A program made the position numbers and the translations under genes. From positions 248,001-312,000 of the forward strand of contig NZ_UETB01000001.1 of NCBI RefSeq assembly GCF_900116375.1: a stretch of 64,000 nt of DNA. The letters run 5' to 3'. Below are positions 1 to 7,772 of this stretch, one piece after another (the first letter of the stretch is position 1; every line of letters starts with the position of its first letter). The notes below the pieces were generated by a model. It was not told the origin of the DNA. It saw only the letters and a program-made list of their open reading frames with translations, and did no database searches. The stretch is from Georgenia satyanarayanai. Its GTDB lineage: Bacteria; Actinomycetota; Actinomycetes; Actinomycetales; Actinomycetaceae.

Positions 1-526
1 CGAGGTCGGCCCGGGTCTGGGCGTCGACGGACGCGAAGGGCTCGTCCATGACGAGCACCTCGGGCTGGTAGGCGATGGCGCGGGCGATCGCCGCGCGCTG
101 CTGCATGCCCCCGGAGAGCTCGCCGGGGTGCTTGCGTGCGGCGTCCCGCAGCCCGACGTCGGCGAGCGCCCGGGCGGTGCGCTCGGCGACCTCCGCCTTG
201 GCGACGCCGTGGGCCCGCAGCGGGAGGGCGACGTTCTTCTCCACGGAGAACCACGGCAGCAGTGATCGCGAGTAGTCCTGGAGGACGACGGCGAACTCGC
301 GCGGCACGCCGTCCACCGCCTGCCCTTGGTACTCGACGGTCCCGGACGTGGGCTCGAGCAGGCCGGTGAGGCAGCGCAGCAGCGTCGTCTTGCCCGCGCC
401 CGAGGGGCCGACGATCGTGAAGAACTCACCAGGAGCGACGTCGAAGGTGATGTCGTCCAGGGCCCGGAAGGAGCCGTAGTCCTTGGCGAGCCGGTCGACG
501 TGGAGGATCGGTGGTGTCTGTGTCAT
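1..526 (-). CDS. ABC transporter ATP-binding protein, NitT/TauT (SsuB/TauB) type, C-terminus outside the window
   Basis: This is the cytoplasmic ATPase of an importer of the nitrate/sulfonate/taurine class. The visible 175 residues start at the ATG at 526 and contain the Walker A motif GPSGAGKTT (about residues 39-47), a Q-loop (VVLQDY), the ABC signature LSGGMQQR and Walker B VLVMDEPF followed by a D-loop. The rest, including the H-loop, runs off the window edge. The start lies immediately after the stop of the permease at 528-1274, so the two are translationally coupled and transcribed leftward. The substrate-binding protein of the system was not seen and may lie beyond position 1. The substrate cannot be read from the sequence. 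Confidence 0.93.
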   Translation of the reverse strand, partial: MTQTPPILHVDRLAKDYGSFRALDDITFDVAPGEFFTIVGPSGAGKTTLLRCLTGLLEPTSGTVEYQGQAVDGVPREFAVVLQDYSRSLLPWFSVEKNVALPLRAHGVAKAEVAERTARALADVGLRDAARKHPGELSGGMQQRAAIARAIAYQPEVLVMDEPFASVDAQTRADL

Positions 527-527
527 G

Positions 528-1274
528 TCACGCCCGGTGGTATCGACGGTCGGTGAGGCGCTCGACGGCGCCGAAGAGCAGGTTGAGCAGGAGGCCGAGG
601 ATCCCCAGGAGGAGGATCGCCCCCCACACGGCCACGACGTTGAAGCTGGTCTGCGCGGTCCACAGGACGAACCCGATGCCGATGCGGCTGCCGGTCATCT
701 CGCTCGTGACGACGAGGATGAGCGCGAGCGGGATGGCGATGCGGATGCCCGCTGCGGCGCGTGGGTAGATCGCCGGGGCGATGACGTGGAGCTGCCGGAA
801 CCAGCCGGTGATCCCGAAACTGCGGGTGGTGTCGAGCAGCGTGGCGGGAAGCTGGCGGCAGCCGTCGATGACGTTGAGGAGGACGGGGAAGAAGCAGCCG
901 AGCGCGATGATGAAGATCTTCATCGACGTCCCCAGCCCGAACAGGACCATCGCGAACGGGATGAGCGCGGTGGCGGGGATCGCGCGGACGAACTCGAAGG
1001 TCGGGGCCACCGCCCGATCCAGCCACCGCACCTGGCCGACGAGCATGCCGAGCCCGATCCCGAGGACCACGGCGATGGAGAGCCCGACGGCGAGGTTGCG
1101 GACGCTGTCGAGGAGGTGCTCGGTGCCGGCCCCGCCGAGCCAGTACTCGAGGAGGTTGTCCAGCACCCGCGGCAGCGGCGGGTAGTAGACGTTGGTCGAG
1201 CCGGCCGACGTCGCCCACCACACGGCGAGGGCGAGCACCGCGCCGAGGAGTCCGAGCAGGGTGCGGCGGTTCAT
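528..1274 (-). CDS. ABC transporter permease, NitT/TauT (SsuC/TauC) type
   Basis: A 248-residue inner-membrane permease of the BPD_transp_1 family, with a start-proximal transmembrane helix followed by about five more. The cytoplasmic EAA-like loop is recognisable around the conserved run DTTRSFGITG and the following WFRQLHVIAPAIYP. The ATG at 1274 overlaps the stop of the preceding permease (ATGA), and the ATPase begins two bases after its own stop. A longer start at 1292 would add six residues inside the upstream gene and is less likely. It probably forms a heterodimer with the 1271-2062 product, because the operon has two different permease genes and one ATPase. Substrate unknown. Confidence 0.93.
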   Translation of the reverse strand: MNRRTLLGLLGAVLALAVWWATSAGSTNVYYPPLPRVLDNLLEYWLGGAGTEHLLDSVRNLAVGLSIAVVLGIGLGMLVGQVRWLDRAVAPTFEFVRAIPATALIPFAMVLFGLGTSMKIFIIALGCFFPVLLNVIDGCRQLPATLLDTTRSFGITGWFRQLHVIAPAIYPRAAAGIRIAIPLALILVVTSEMTGSRIGIGFVLWTAQTSFNVVAVWGAILLLGILGLLLNLLFGAVERLTDRRYHRA

Positions 1275-2062
1275 CGGCGGGCCCCCTGCCACCCGACGAC
1301 GCGCCGGGCCAGCACGGTGAGGACCGTGTTGATCGCCAGGCCGACGATCCCGATGACGACGACGTAGGCGTACATCCGGGTGAGGTCACCGGCGCTGCGG
1401 GCGAGGTTGAGCCCCTGGCCCAGGCCCGGTACGCCGCCGAGGAGGATCTCGCTGGTCACCGTGATGATGAGCGCGGTCGCCGAGGCGATCCGCACACCGG
1501 TTACCAGTCCGGGCAGCATCGCGGGCAGGGTGAGCCAGCGGATCGTCTGCACCCGGGAGAGGTTGTAGGCGCGAGCGGTGTCGCGGGCCACCGGGTCGAC
1601 GGCGCCGGTGGCGTAGATCGCGGCGACGAGCATCTGCCACACGGCGGCGTAGGCGGCGAGGAAGACCGCTCCGTCGCGTGCGCCGCCGATGGTGAGGACG
1701 ACCAGCGGGATGAGTGCGATCGAGGGGATGGGGCGGAGGAACTCGATGACGGGCGTGAGCAGCCACTGGACCCAGCGCACACTGCCGAGCAGCATGCCCA
1801 CGGCCGTCCCCAGCACGACCGCGATCCCCAGCGAGACCGCCCACCCGACGAGCGTGCTGCCGATGTCGGTCCACAGGGCCGGGCCGGTGAGGAGCCGGCC
1901 GAGGGCAGCGAGCACCTCGGTGGGCGGCGGTGCGTAGCTGCGCGGCAGGACGTCGGTGACGGACAGCAGCTGGAGGAGGGCGAGGAGACCGACGACGACC
2001 GCCGCCGGCAGGGCCACCGCGTGCAGCCGGGACTCGCGGGGCACCGGTGCAAGGGCGCTCAC
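1271..2062 (-). CDS. ABC transporter permease, NitT/TauT type (second subunit)
   Basis: A 263-residue permease paralogous to the next gene downstream. It starts with GTG at 2062, which overlaps the TGA stop of the acyl-CoA ligase (GTGA). The protein has an N-terminal transmembrane helix rich in Leu and Val, a periplasmic loop, a BPD_transp_1 core with five helices, and an EAA-type loop (DTARAYNLSR, then WLTLPAMLPG). Two unequal permeases with one ATPase suggest a heterodimeric channel. Position inside a fatty/aromatic acid activation operon suggests, as inference only, that the imported solute is a carboxylic acid handled by the ligase and dehydrogenase encoded just upstream. Confidence 0.92.
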   Translation of the reverse strand: MSALAPVPRESRLHAVALPAAVVVGLLALLQLLSVTDVLPRSYAPPPTEVLAALGRLLTGPALWTDIGSTLVGWAVSLGIAVVLGTAVGMLLGSVRWVQWLLTPVIEFLRPIPSIALIPLVVLTIGGARDGAVFLAAYAAVWQMLVAAIYATGAVDPVARDTARAYNLSRVQTIRWLTLPAMLPGLVTGVRIASATALIITVTSEILLGGVPGLGQGLNLARSAGDLTRMYAYVVVIGIVGLAINTVLTVLARRVVGWQGARR

Positions 2063-3531
2063 GTGGTCCTCATGAGCTCGGCGGCACGGGCGGTGAGGCT
2101 CTCCCGGTCGGCCTTGTTCGTGCTGGACAGGGGGATGTCCTCCAGCACCCAGACGCGTCGTGGGTGGGCGAAGGGCTCGAGGTGGTCCAGGACGTGCGCC
2201 TTGAGCTCCTGCTCGCCGGCTTCCGCGCCCGGCCGCAGCGTGACGAAGGCGACGGGCTTGGCGCCCTTGACGTCGTCGGGAACGGGGACGACGACGGCCT
2301 GGTCGACCGCGGGGTGCGTCTCGAGGACCTGCTCGACGGCGCGCGGGAAGATGTTCTCCCCACCGGAGGTGAACATGTCGTCCTCGCGGCCGGCGAAGAA
2401 GTAGAAGCCGTTCTCGTCGACGCGGAAGACGTCGCGCGTGTGGTGGAAGCCGTCGGGAGTGACGGGGACGGGGACGTCGGGCCGGTTGTGGTAGCCGGTG
2501 AGCAGCGCCGGGTTGCGGATCTCCAGGACGCCGTGGCCCTCGACGGGCCGTCCTGCGCCGTCGACGAGGCGCAGCTCGACGGCGGGGTTCGCGACCCCCA
2601 CCGAGCCGTCCGGCGTGGGCAGCCCGTCGGGGTGCGGGGCGAAGACGACCGGACCGGACTCCGTGGTGCCGTAGCCGAAGGCGATCTCGGCGTTGGGGAA
2701 GGCCGCGCGGAGCTGGTCGAAGAGTGCCGGGGCCGCGGGCGCGGAGCCCATGTAGATGCCGCGCACGGAGGACAGGTCGCGGCCGGCGAGCAGCTCCGGA
2801 CGCTGGAGGAGCATGGCGAACATCGGGGGGACGCCGCTCAGCTCGGTGACGTGGTGCGAGGCGAGCGCGTCGACGAACAGGGCGGGCTGGAACCCCGGGA
2901 GCAGGACGATGGTCGCCCCGGAGGCGAGCGAGCGCTGGGAGTTCGTCAGCGCGTTCATGTGGTAGAGCGGCGCGGAGATGAGCACCCGCGTGCTGCCGGG
3001 CTCCACGGTCTGCGCCGTCTGGTCGATGACCCACAGGTGGCTCGCCTGGGACAGCAGCACGCCCTTGGGGCGGCCGGTCGAGCCGGAGGTGTAGAGGATC
3101 ATCGCCGTGTCACCCGGCTCGGGCACCACGCTGGTGAAGGACGACGGCGGGGCGGGCGTCCCGAGGTCGAGGACTGGGACGTCGGTGGTCACCAGGCTGC
3201 GGGTGTGGTCGTCGACGAGGAGCAGCGTCACCGCGGCGTCCTCGAGGACGTAGCCCAGGGTCTCCGCCGGCATCTTGTGGCTGACCGGCACGGGCACGCC
3301 GCCGGCGCGCTGGACCGCGTAGAACGCGACGAGCCACTCGGGGGAGTTGAGGGCGAGGATCCCCACGGTCTGGCCGGGGCGGAGGAGGGCGTGCAGCTGC
3401 GCGGCGCGGGACTGGACCGCGGCCTCGAGCTCGCCGTACGTGAGGGTCGTGCTGCCCTGGTTCGTCACCCCGATGACCGCCGGGGTGTCGGGACGGTCGG
3501 CGACGATCCGGTCGCCCTGGTTGCGGCTCAT
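2059..3531 (-). CDS. Acyl-CoA ligase (AMP-binding, ANL superfamily)
   Basis: A 490-residue adenylate-forming enzyme that would activate a carboxylic acid to an acyl-AMP and then an acyl-CoA. The P-loop-like A3 motif YTSGSTGRPKG lies near residue 150, the A5 motif appears as FGYGTTESG, and the C-terminal hinge region reads GREDDMFTSGGENIFP. The catalytic A10 lysine is probably the one in SSTNKADRESL near the C-terminus. Length is normal for a short or medium-chain or aromatic acid ligase. The ATG at 3531 overlaps the thioesterase stop at 3528, and the stop overlaps the permease GTG. Neighbouring thioesterase, dehydrogenase and importer make a small catabolic operon. The acid is not identifiable from the sequence. 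Confidence 0.92.
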   Translation of the reverse strand: MSRNQGDRIVADRPDTPAVIGVTNQGSTTLTYGELEAAVQSRAAQLHALLRPGQTVGILALNSPEWLVAFYAVQRAGGVPVPVSHKMPAETLGYVLEDAAVTLLLVDDHTRSLVTTDVPVLDLGTPAPPSSFTSVVPEPGDTAMILYTSGSTGRPKGVLLSQASHLWVIDQTAQTVEPGSTRVLISAPLYHMNALTNSQRSLASGATIVLLPGFQPALFVDALASHHVTELSGVPPMFAMLLQRPELLAGRDLSSVRGIYMGSAPAAPALFDQLRAAFPNAEIAFGYGTTESGPVVFAPHPDGLPTPDGSVGVANPAVELRLVDGAGRPVEGHGVLEIRNPALLTGYHNRPDVPVPVTPDGFHHTRDVFRVDENGFYFFAGREDDMFTSGGENIFPRAVEQVLETHPAVDQAVVVPVPDDVKGAKPVAFVTLRPGAEAGEQELKAHVLDHLEPFAHPRRVWVLEDIPLSSTNKADRESLTARAAELMRTT

Positions 3532-3959
3532 GTGGGGGACCCTTCCGTCGTCGTGCTCGGTGCGAAGCTCGCGTAGGTCCCGCGGCCCACGGCCACCTGC
3601 TTGCCCGCGCCGTCGAGCACCTCGGCCTCCGCGACGGTGAGCGAGCGGCCCAGCTTGACCGGCCGTGCGACGACGAGGAGGTCGCCCGGCGCGGCCGCCC
3701 GCAGGAAGTGGGTGGTGAAGTCGATGGTCGGGGCGGGGGCGCCCTGGCTCGCCACGAGCGCCCAGTCCGCGGCGAGGTCGAGCAGGGTGGCGAGGATCCC
3801 GCCGTGGGTGACCCGCGCCGTCGTCCCGTTCTCCCACTCCTCGCGCCAGGTGGCGCTCAGCCGCAGCTCCTCCGCGCTCACCGAGACCACCCGCAACCCG
3901 AGCCACCGGTGGAAGGGGGAGGTGAGGATGCGCTCCTCGAGCTCGGCCGTGGTGATCAC
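3528..3959 (-). CDS. PaaI-type hotdog thioesterase
   Basis: A 143-residue single-hotdog protein of the PaaI/YbgC-like 4HBT class, expected to hydrolyse acyl-CoA thioesters in the cytosol as tetramers. The family signature is visible as VTHGGILATLLDLAADWAL (HGG followed by the catalytic-acid helix) and the later strand TIDFTTHFLRAAAPGD. The start is a GTG at 3959 whose first bases overlap the stop of the dehydrogenase (GTGA), and the stop overlaps the ATG of the ligase. In this operon it could recycle CoA from stalled products of the ligase; that role is inferred from position. Confidence 0.88.
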   Translation of the reverse strand: MITTAELEERILTSPFHRWLGLRVVSVSAEELRLSATWREEWENGTTARVTHGGILATLLDLAADWALVASQGAPAPTIDFTTHFLRAAAPGDLLVVARPVKLGRSLTVAEAEVLDGAGKQVAVGRGTYASFAPSTTTEGSPT

Positions 3960-4984
3960 TCGCCGCTCCCGGGGGTGACGACGATCTTGCCGAGGACCTC
4001 GCGGTCGCGAACCTTGCGCAGCCCCTCGACCGCCTGGGAGAGCGGTAGGACGTCGCTGACCGGCGGGTCGATCTCCCCGGCGGCGACCATGGCGAGCAGC
4101 GCCTCGAAGTCCTCGGTGGCGAAGCCGTTGGAGCCGATGATCTGCAGCTCGAAGGACCAGATGTAGCGCAGGTCCTCGACGGGGTCGAAGCCGGCCGTCG
4201 CGCCGCACACGAGGATGCGCCCGCCGAGCTTCGTGCTGCGCAGCGTCGGGTGCCAGGTGTCCCCGCCGGTGAAGTTGATGACGACGTCCATGCCGGTCTC
4301 GTCGCTCCAGCGGGCCGGCTTGCCGTAGTGCTCCTTGACCCACTGGTAGAAGTCGACCTCGCGGTAGTTGAGGACCTCGTCCGCGCCGATCTCGAGCAGC
4401 TTCTGGGCCTTCTCGTCGGAGCCCGCCGCGGCGATCACGTGCGCGCCGAGCTGCTTGGCGAGGACGACCGATGCCGTGCCCACACCGCCGGAGGCGCCGA
4501 GGACGAGGACCTTGTCCCCGGCGTGCACGGCGCCCTTGCCGACGACCATGCGGTGCGCCGTCCCGTACGCGACGGGCAGCGCGGCGGCCTGGACGTCGGT
4601 GACGCCGTCGGGGACGGAAATGAGCTGGCCCGCCTCGACGAGGCTGTACTCGGCCATTCCGCCGTCGCGCTGCTCGCCCATGAGCGTGCCGGCCGAGTCG
4701 AGCGGGTGGACGAGCACGCGGTCCCCGGGCCGCCAACCCGTGACGTCGTCGGCCACCTCCTCGACGACCCCGACGACGTCGAGGCCGATGACGACGGGCA
4801 GGGGAAGGCGGATGCCCGGCATCCCGGTGACCGTGAAGATGTCGTGGTAGTTGAAGGAGCTCGCGGTGACGCGGACGACGACGTGCCCGGCCACCAGCCG
4901 GGGGCGGGGGTAGTCGTCCTCGAGGCGGAGCGCGCCGAGCTCGCCGTGCTCGCGGAGCACGAGCGCACGCATCGTTGAGGTCAA
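3956..4984 (-). CDS. Medium-chain alcohol dehydrogenase / quinone oxidoreductase-like protein
   Basis: A roughly 340-residue MDR-superfamily oxidoreductase. The N-terminal GroES-like domain is followed by a Rossmann domain with the NADP-binding run GASGGVGTASVVLAKQLGA. The zinc-binding Cys and the structural four-Cys lobe of classical alcohol dehydrogenases are absent: the catalytic-zinc position reads SFNYHD, as in zeta-crystallin/quinone oxidoreductases, so a zinc-free NADPH reductase is most likely. Start choice is open. The TTG at 4984 has AGAAAGGACC eight bases upstream, while the first ATG at 4972 is about twenty bases from it, so TTG is preferred here. It is the first gene of the leftward operon. 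Confidence 0.88.
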   Translation of the reverse strand: MTSTMRALVLREHGELGALRLEDDYPRPRLVAGHVVVRVTASSFNYHDIFTVTGMPGIRLPLPVVIGLDVVGVVEEVADDVTGWRPGDRVLVHPLDSAGTLMGEQRDGGMAEYSLVEAGQLISVPDGVTDVQAAALPVAYGTAHRMVVGKGAVHAGDKVLVLGASGGVGTASVVLAKQLGAHVIAAAGSDEKAQKLLEIGADEVLNYREVDFYQWVKEHYGKPARWSDETGMDVVINFTGGDTWHPTLRSTKLGGRILVCGATAGFDPVEDLRYIWSFELQIIGSNGFATEDFEALLAMVAAGEIDPPVSDVLPLSQAVEGLRKVRDREVLGKIVVTPGSGE

Positions 4985-5227
4985 GGCCGAGGTCCTTTCT
5001 GAAGGCGGCTGCTGCACACGTCGGACGTGAGAGAGGGCGACAGAGAGGTCGGCAGACGGTCCGTCTGGAGCGGCCGGGTGCCGTGTCGCCTAGGACCGAC
5101 AGATCATCGTGTGCACCCGCGCGAGGTCGATGTGCCTCCGCGAGGTCAGGTGCAGTCGGTACATGTCCATCATGGTCCCACAGCGTCCGAGACGCTCCGG
5201 GGCCGGGTCCAGGCGACGAGACGGTGG

Positions 5228-5252
5228 CCCGGGCGGCAGCTCACCGCCCGGG
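5228..5252 (-). terminator. Putative terminator hairpin after the CBS-domain gene
   Basis: A perfect 9-bp GC-only inverted repeat (arms 5228-5236 and 5244-5252, 7-base loop) lies 15 bases beyond the stop of the leftward CBS gene and before the leftward dehydrogenase operon. It lacks a U tract, as is common for actinomycete terminators. The remaining bases between it and 4984 show no gene. Confidence 0.5.
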
Positions 5253-5266
5253 CGCGTGGTGGATGA

Positions 5267-5683
5267 CTACGTGTTCGGCTCCTCCGCCGAGATGTCGGCG
5301 AGGGCCGAGGTGGGGTCGCGGTCGATGGCCAGGTCGCCGATCGACAGGATCCCCACGAGGCTGCCGCCCTGGAGGACGGGGATGCGGCGCACCGCACGAT
5401 CGCGCATGATCCGCACGGCCTCGGCGGCGTCGGCGTCCGGCGTCGTCGTCACGAGGTCCTGGCTGCACGCCTGGCGCACCGGGTCCTCGGGGGAGCCGCC
5501 CGTGGCGATGACGCGCACGACGATGTCCCGGTCGGTGACGATCCCGACCACCTCGCCGTCGTCGACCACGACGACGGCGCCCACGTCACCCGACGCGAGC
5601 AGCTCGGCGGCGTCCCGCACGGTGCGGTTCGCCTCGATCGTCGTGGGGTTGGGGGTCATGCTCTCTGCGACGGTCCCGGCCAT
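5267..5683 (-). CDS. CBS-pair domain protein
   Basis: A 138-residue stand-alone CBS-pair protein. Each half shows the CBS pattern of a small-residue-rich strand and a D-x-D turn: VVVVDDGEVVGIVTDRDIV in the first and RRIPVLQGGSLVGILSIGDLA in the second. Such proteins bind adenine nucleotides and act as cytosolic energy or redox sensors, often in dormancy or stress regulons of actinobacteria. The ATG at 5683 is chosen because GGGAGG sits seven bases upstream; an in-frame start at 5749 would only add a poorly conserved leader. Its target is not known from context. Confidence 0.9.
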   Translation of the reverse strand: MAGTVAESMTPNPTTIEANRTVRDAAELLASGDVGAVVVVDDGEVVGIVTDRDIVVRVIATGGSPEDPVRQACSQDLVTTTPDADAAEAVRIMRDRAVRRIPVLQGGSLVGILSIGDLAIDRDPTSALADISAEEPNT

Positions 5684-5873
5684 GGTGTGCCTCCCTGGTG
5701 GTGTGTCTGCGGTCATATCCAGGGTGGGCCGGGGGACGGTCGTGCGCATCCGGGAATGCGGCGGCCGGGCCTGTGGTTGGAGCAGGTGACCGGCCCGGTT
5801 TCACACCCCCGGGCTCCAACACACGCCGCTACGAGCGGCCACTCGCCGTGAGGCGGTTGGCCGGGTCGGTCAC

Positions 5874-6905
5874 CTACTCGCAGCCCACGCCGTCGCGGTC
5901 GAGGTGGCTTCCGTAGCCGGCCTGGCCCGCGTGGACCGGCGCGGCGCCGGCGTTGCGCGCCGCCGTGCAGCTCTCGAAGGAGGCGCTCCCGCCGCCGGGC
6001 CCCGTCTCCTGGGCCCTCGCCGCGCGCTCGAGCTCCCGCTCGGAGCGCGCCGCCTCCTTGGTCCGGGCGGCCTCCTCTGCCTCCCGCTCGGCCTCCTCCG
6101 CGGCGCGCCGCTCGGCCTTCTCGCGCTCGATGCGCTCCTCCTCGGCGGCCCGCTCGGTCGCGACGGTCTCCTCGATCTCGACGACCCGCGCGGTCCACTC
6201 CTCGACGTCCTCGTGCAGCGTCCAGTGCTCACCGGTGTAGGCGAGGAGGGGGAGGGCGGCGTCGTCACCGTCGAGCAGCTCGGCGAGCGCGGCACCCGTG
6301 GCGGCCGCGGCGGCAGCCTCGGTGGCCCAGCGGTCGAGCTCCCGGGTGGTGCCGGCCCCGACCGCGCCCTCGAGCTCGCTCACCTGCTCGCCGTAGGCGC
6401 TCACCTGGGCGGGCACGGTGCACTCGACGTCCTCCGAGTACAGGCCCAGCCCCTCGACCTCGGCGGCCCGCTGGGCCGTGAGGACCGCGTCGTGGAAGCG
6501 CCGGTTGGGCTCCTCGACGACGGCGACACCCAGTCCCGCCCGCGCGACCTCCTCGTTGACGAGCGAGCCCTCCTCGAGGACGCCCGCGAGGACGTTCCCG
6601 GCGTCGTCGTGACGCTCCTCGTCGTACTCGAGGTCCACCTCCGTGCCGGCCGGGAGCCGCTCGGTGAGGAAGGCGGCGGCGTCGTCGGCGAGGCACTCGT
6701 CGGGGGCGGCCACGTTGAGCAGCCGCACCCGCTGCTCCTCGCCGTCGACGAGGACGTCGATGGTCCGTCCGTCGACGACGGCCGCGACCGTCGTGCTCGT
6801 CCCCGGGCTGTCGGCGACGGCGGCCCCACCGACCACCACGAGGGCTGCGGTGACGACGCCGAGACCGATCCTGTGGTCGCGGAGGAAGGTGCGGACCTCG
6901 GACAT
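5874..6905 (-). CDS. Secreted/membrane SNase-fold protein with C-terminal Excalibur domain, nuclease site degenerate
   Basis: A 343-residue protein with an N-terminal hydrophobic helix (about 13-33, signal anchor or signal peptide), a staphylococcal-nuclease-like domain (about 40-155), a long Glu/Arg-rich coiled coil (about 235-300), and a C-terminal Excalibur calcium-binding motif ending DRDGVGCE. The SNase fold is recognisable from the start (VVDGRTIDV) through VNEEVARAGLG to the final helix, but the active site is lost. The calcium ligand Asp21 is Arg, Asp40 is Ala, Glu43 is Asp and the catalytic Arg87 is Asn (Staphylococcus numbering); only Arg35 remains. It is probably a non-catalytic wall or DNA-binding protein. 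The start at ATG 6905 directly precedes the hydrophobic segment. Confidence 0.82.
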   Translation of the reverse strand: MSEVRTFLRDHRIGLGVVTAALVVVGGAAVADSPGTSTTVAAVVDGRTIDVLVDGEEQRVRLLNVAAPDECLADDAAAFLTERLPAGTEVDLEYDEERHDDAGNVLAGVLEEGSLVNEEVARAGLGVAVVEEPNRRFHDAVLTAQRAAEVEGLGLYSEDVECTVPAQVSAYGEQVSELEGAVGAGTTRELDRWATEAAAAAATGAALAELLDGDDAALPLLAYTGEHWTLHEDVEEWTARVVEIEETVATERAAEEERIEREKAERRAAEEAEREAEEAARTKEAARSERELERAARAQETGPGGGSASFESCTAARNAGAAPVHAGQAGYGSHLDRDGVGCE

Positions 6906-7018
6906 GGCGGCCTTTCGGGAGGGGGGTGCGGCCGGGCGCCGGTTGCGCGGCCACCCGCACGATCGGCACGGCACGGGTCGAGATGAGGAGTACGACCGGC
7001 CCCGCGCCTGCGCCCCTG

Positions 7019-7024
7019 TACGGT
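7019..7024 (+). promoter_or_regulatory. Putative -10 element of a leaderless promoter
   Basis: The hexamer TACGGT ends six bases before the ATG at 7031, matching the TAnnnT element that in actinobacteria precedes leaderless transcripts starting at the A of the start codon. There is no ribosome binding site upstream of this ATG, which fits. Confidence 0.4.
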
Positions 7025-7030
7025 GCGGGC

Positions 7031-7564
7031 ATGTCCCGCCAGCTCCACCTGCTCCTGGCCACCGCGAGGCCGCGCCGCTCCCTCGGGCTCGACGTCCTCG
7101 CGCCGTCGACCACCACCCTGCGGGTGCTGCCCACGGACCTGGACCTCTACCTCCACGTCAACAACGGCACCTACCTGCAGATGATGGACGTGGCCCGCAG
7201 CAACTACATCGCCGACCTCGGTGGCTTCCCGCGCCTGAACGAGAAGCGGTGGTACCCGGTCGTCGCGGCGTCGACGATGACCTACCGCCGCTCCCTGCGT
7301 CTGGGGGACCGCGTGGAGATCTCCACGCGCGTCGTCGGCTGGGACGAGCGGGTCGTCTACCTCGAGCAGGTCTTCAGCCGTCGCGGGGAGCGCTGCGCGC
7401 GCGGCGTCGTCGCCGGGCGCTTCCTCACCCGCGGCTCGGGGGAGCGGGTGCCCGCCCCGGAGGTCGTCGCCCACCTGGCCGGGTCGGAGCTGGCCTCGCC
7501 GGAGATCCCCGACGACGTGCTGCGCTGGGCGCGCGCCGTCGACGTCGCCCACCGCGGCGCGTGA
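7031..7564 (+). CDS. Thioesterase family protein (4HBT/THEM6-like)
   Basis: A 177-residue hotdog-fold protein related to acyl-CoA/acyl-ACP thioesterases of the THEM6 (UPF0670) type. The family pattern is the segment DLDLYLHVNNGTYLQMMDVA, in which HVNNGxY corresponds to the start of the catalytic helix, followed by strands VVAASTMTYRRSLRLGD and VVYLEQVF. The cellular substrate is unknown; relatives act on long-chain acyl groups. The ATG at 7031 is preferred because it is immediately preceded by a leaderless-type -10 box. The divergent SNase-like gene begins 125 bases to the left. Confidence 0.85.
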   Translation: MSRQLHLLLATARPRRSLGLDVLAPSTTTLRVLPTDLDLYLHVNNGTYLQMMDVARSNYIADLGGFPRLNEKRWYPVVAASTMTYRRSLRLGDRVEISTRVVGWDERVVYLEQVFSRRGERCARGVVAGRFLTRGSGERVPAPEVVAHLAGSELASPEIPDDVLRWARAVDVAHRGA

Positions 7565-7772
7565 CATCGCCCACCCCGAATGGGCGCGGCACGACGCGGG
7601 CCGGGAGGTAGGGTGAGGGCGTCGCGGTGGTTTGCCGACCGGGTTGTTCCGGTCGCGGACCTGCTGCAGCGGGACTCTCGGCGAGACTGGACCATCTGAC
7701 GTCCGTCACCCCGGGTGCTGCGTGTGGGCCGTCCCCGCCGCGATGTGTGTCGTCACTCCGGAGGAGGAGTCC

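Noticed and set aside
483-1367. Long plus-strand open frame opposite the permease genes
   Set aside because: It is the reverse shadow of the permease and ATPase genes: Glu/Arg/Gly-rich, no domain, and the minus strand carries recognisable family motifs.
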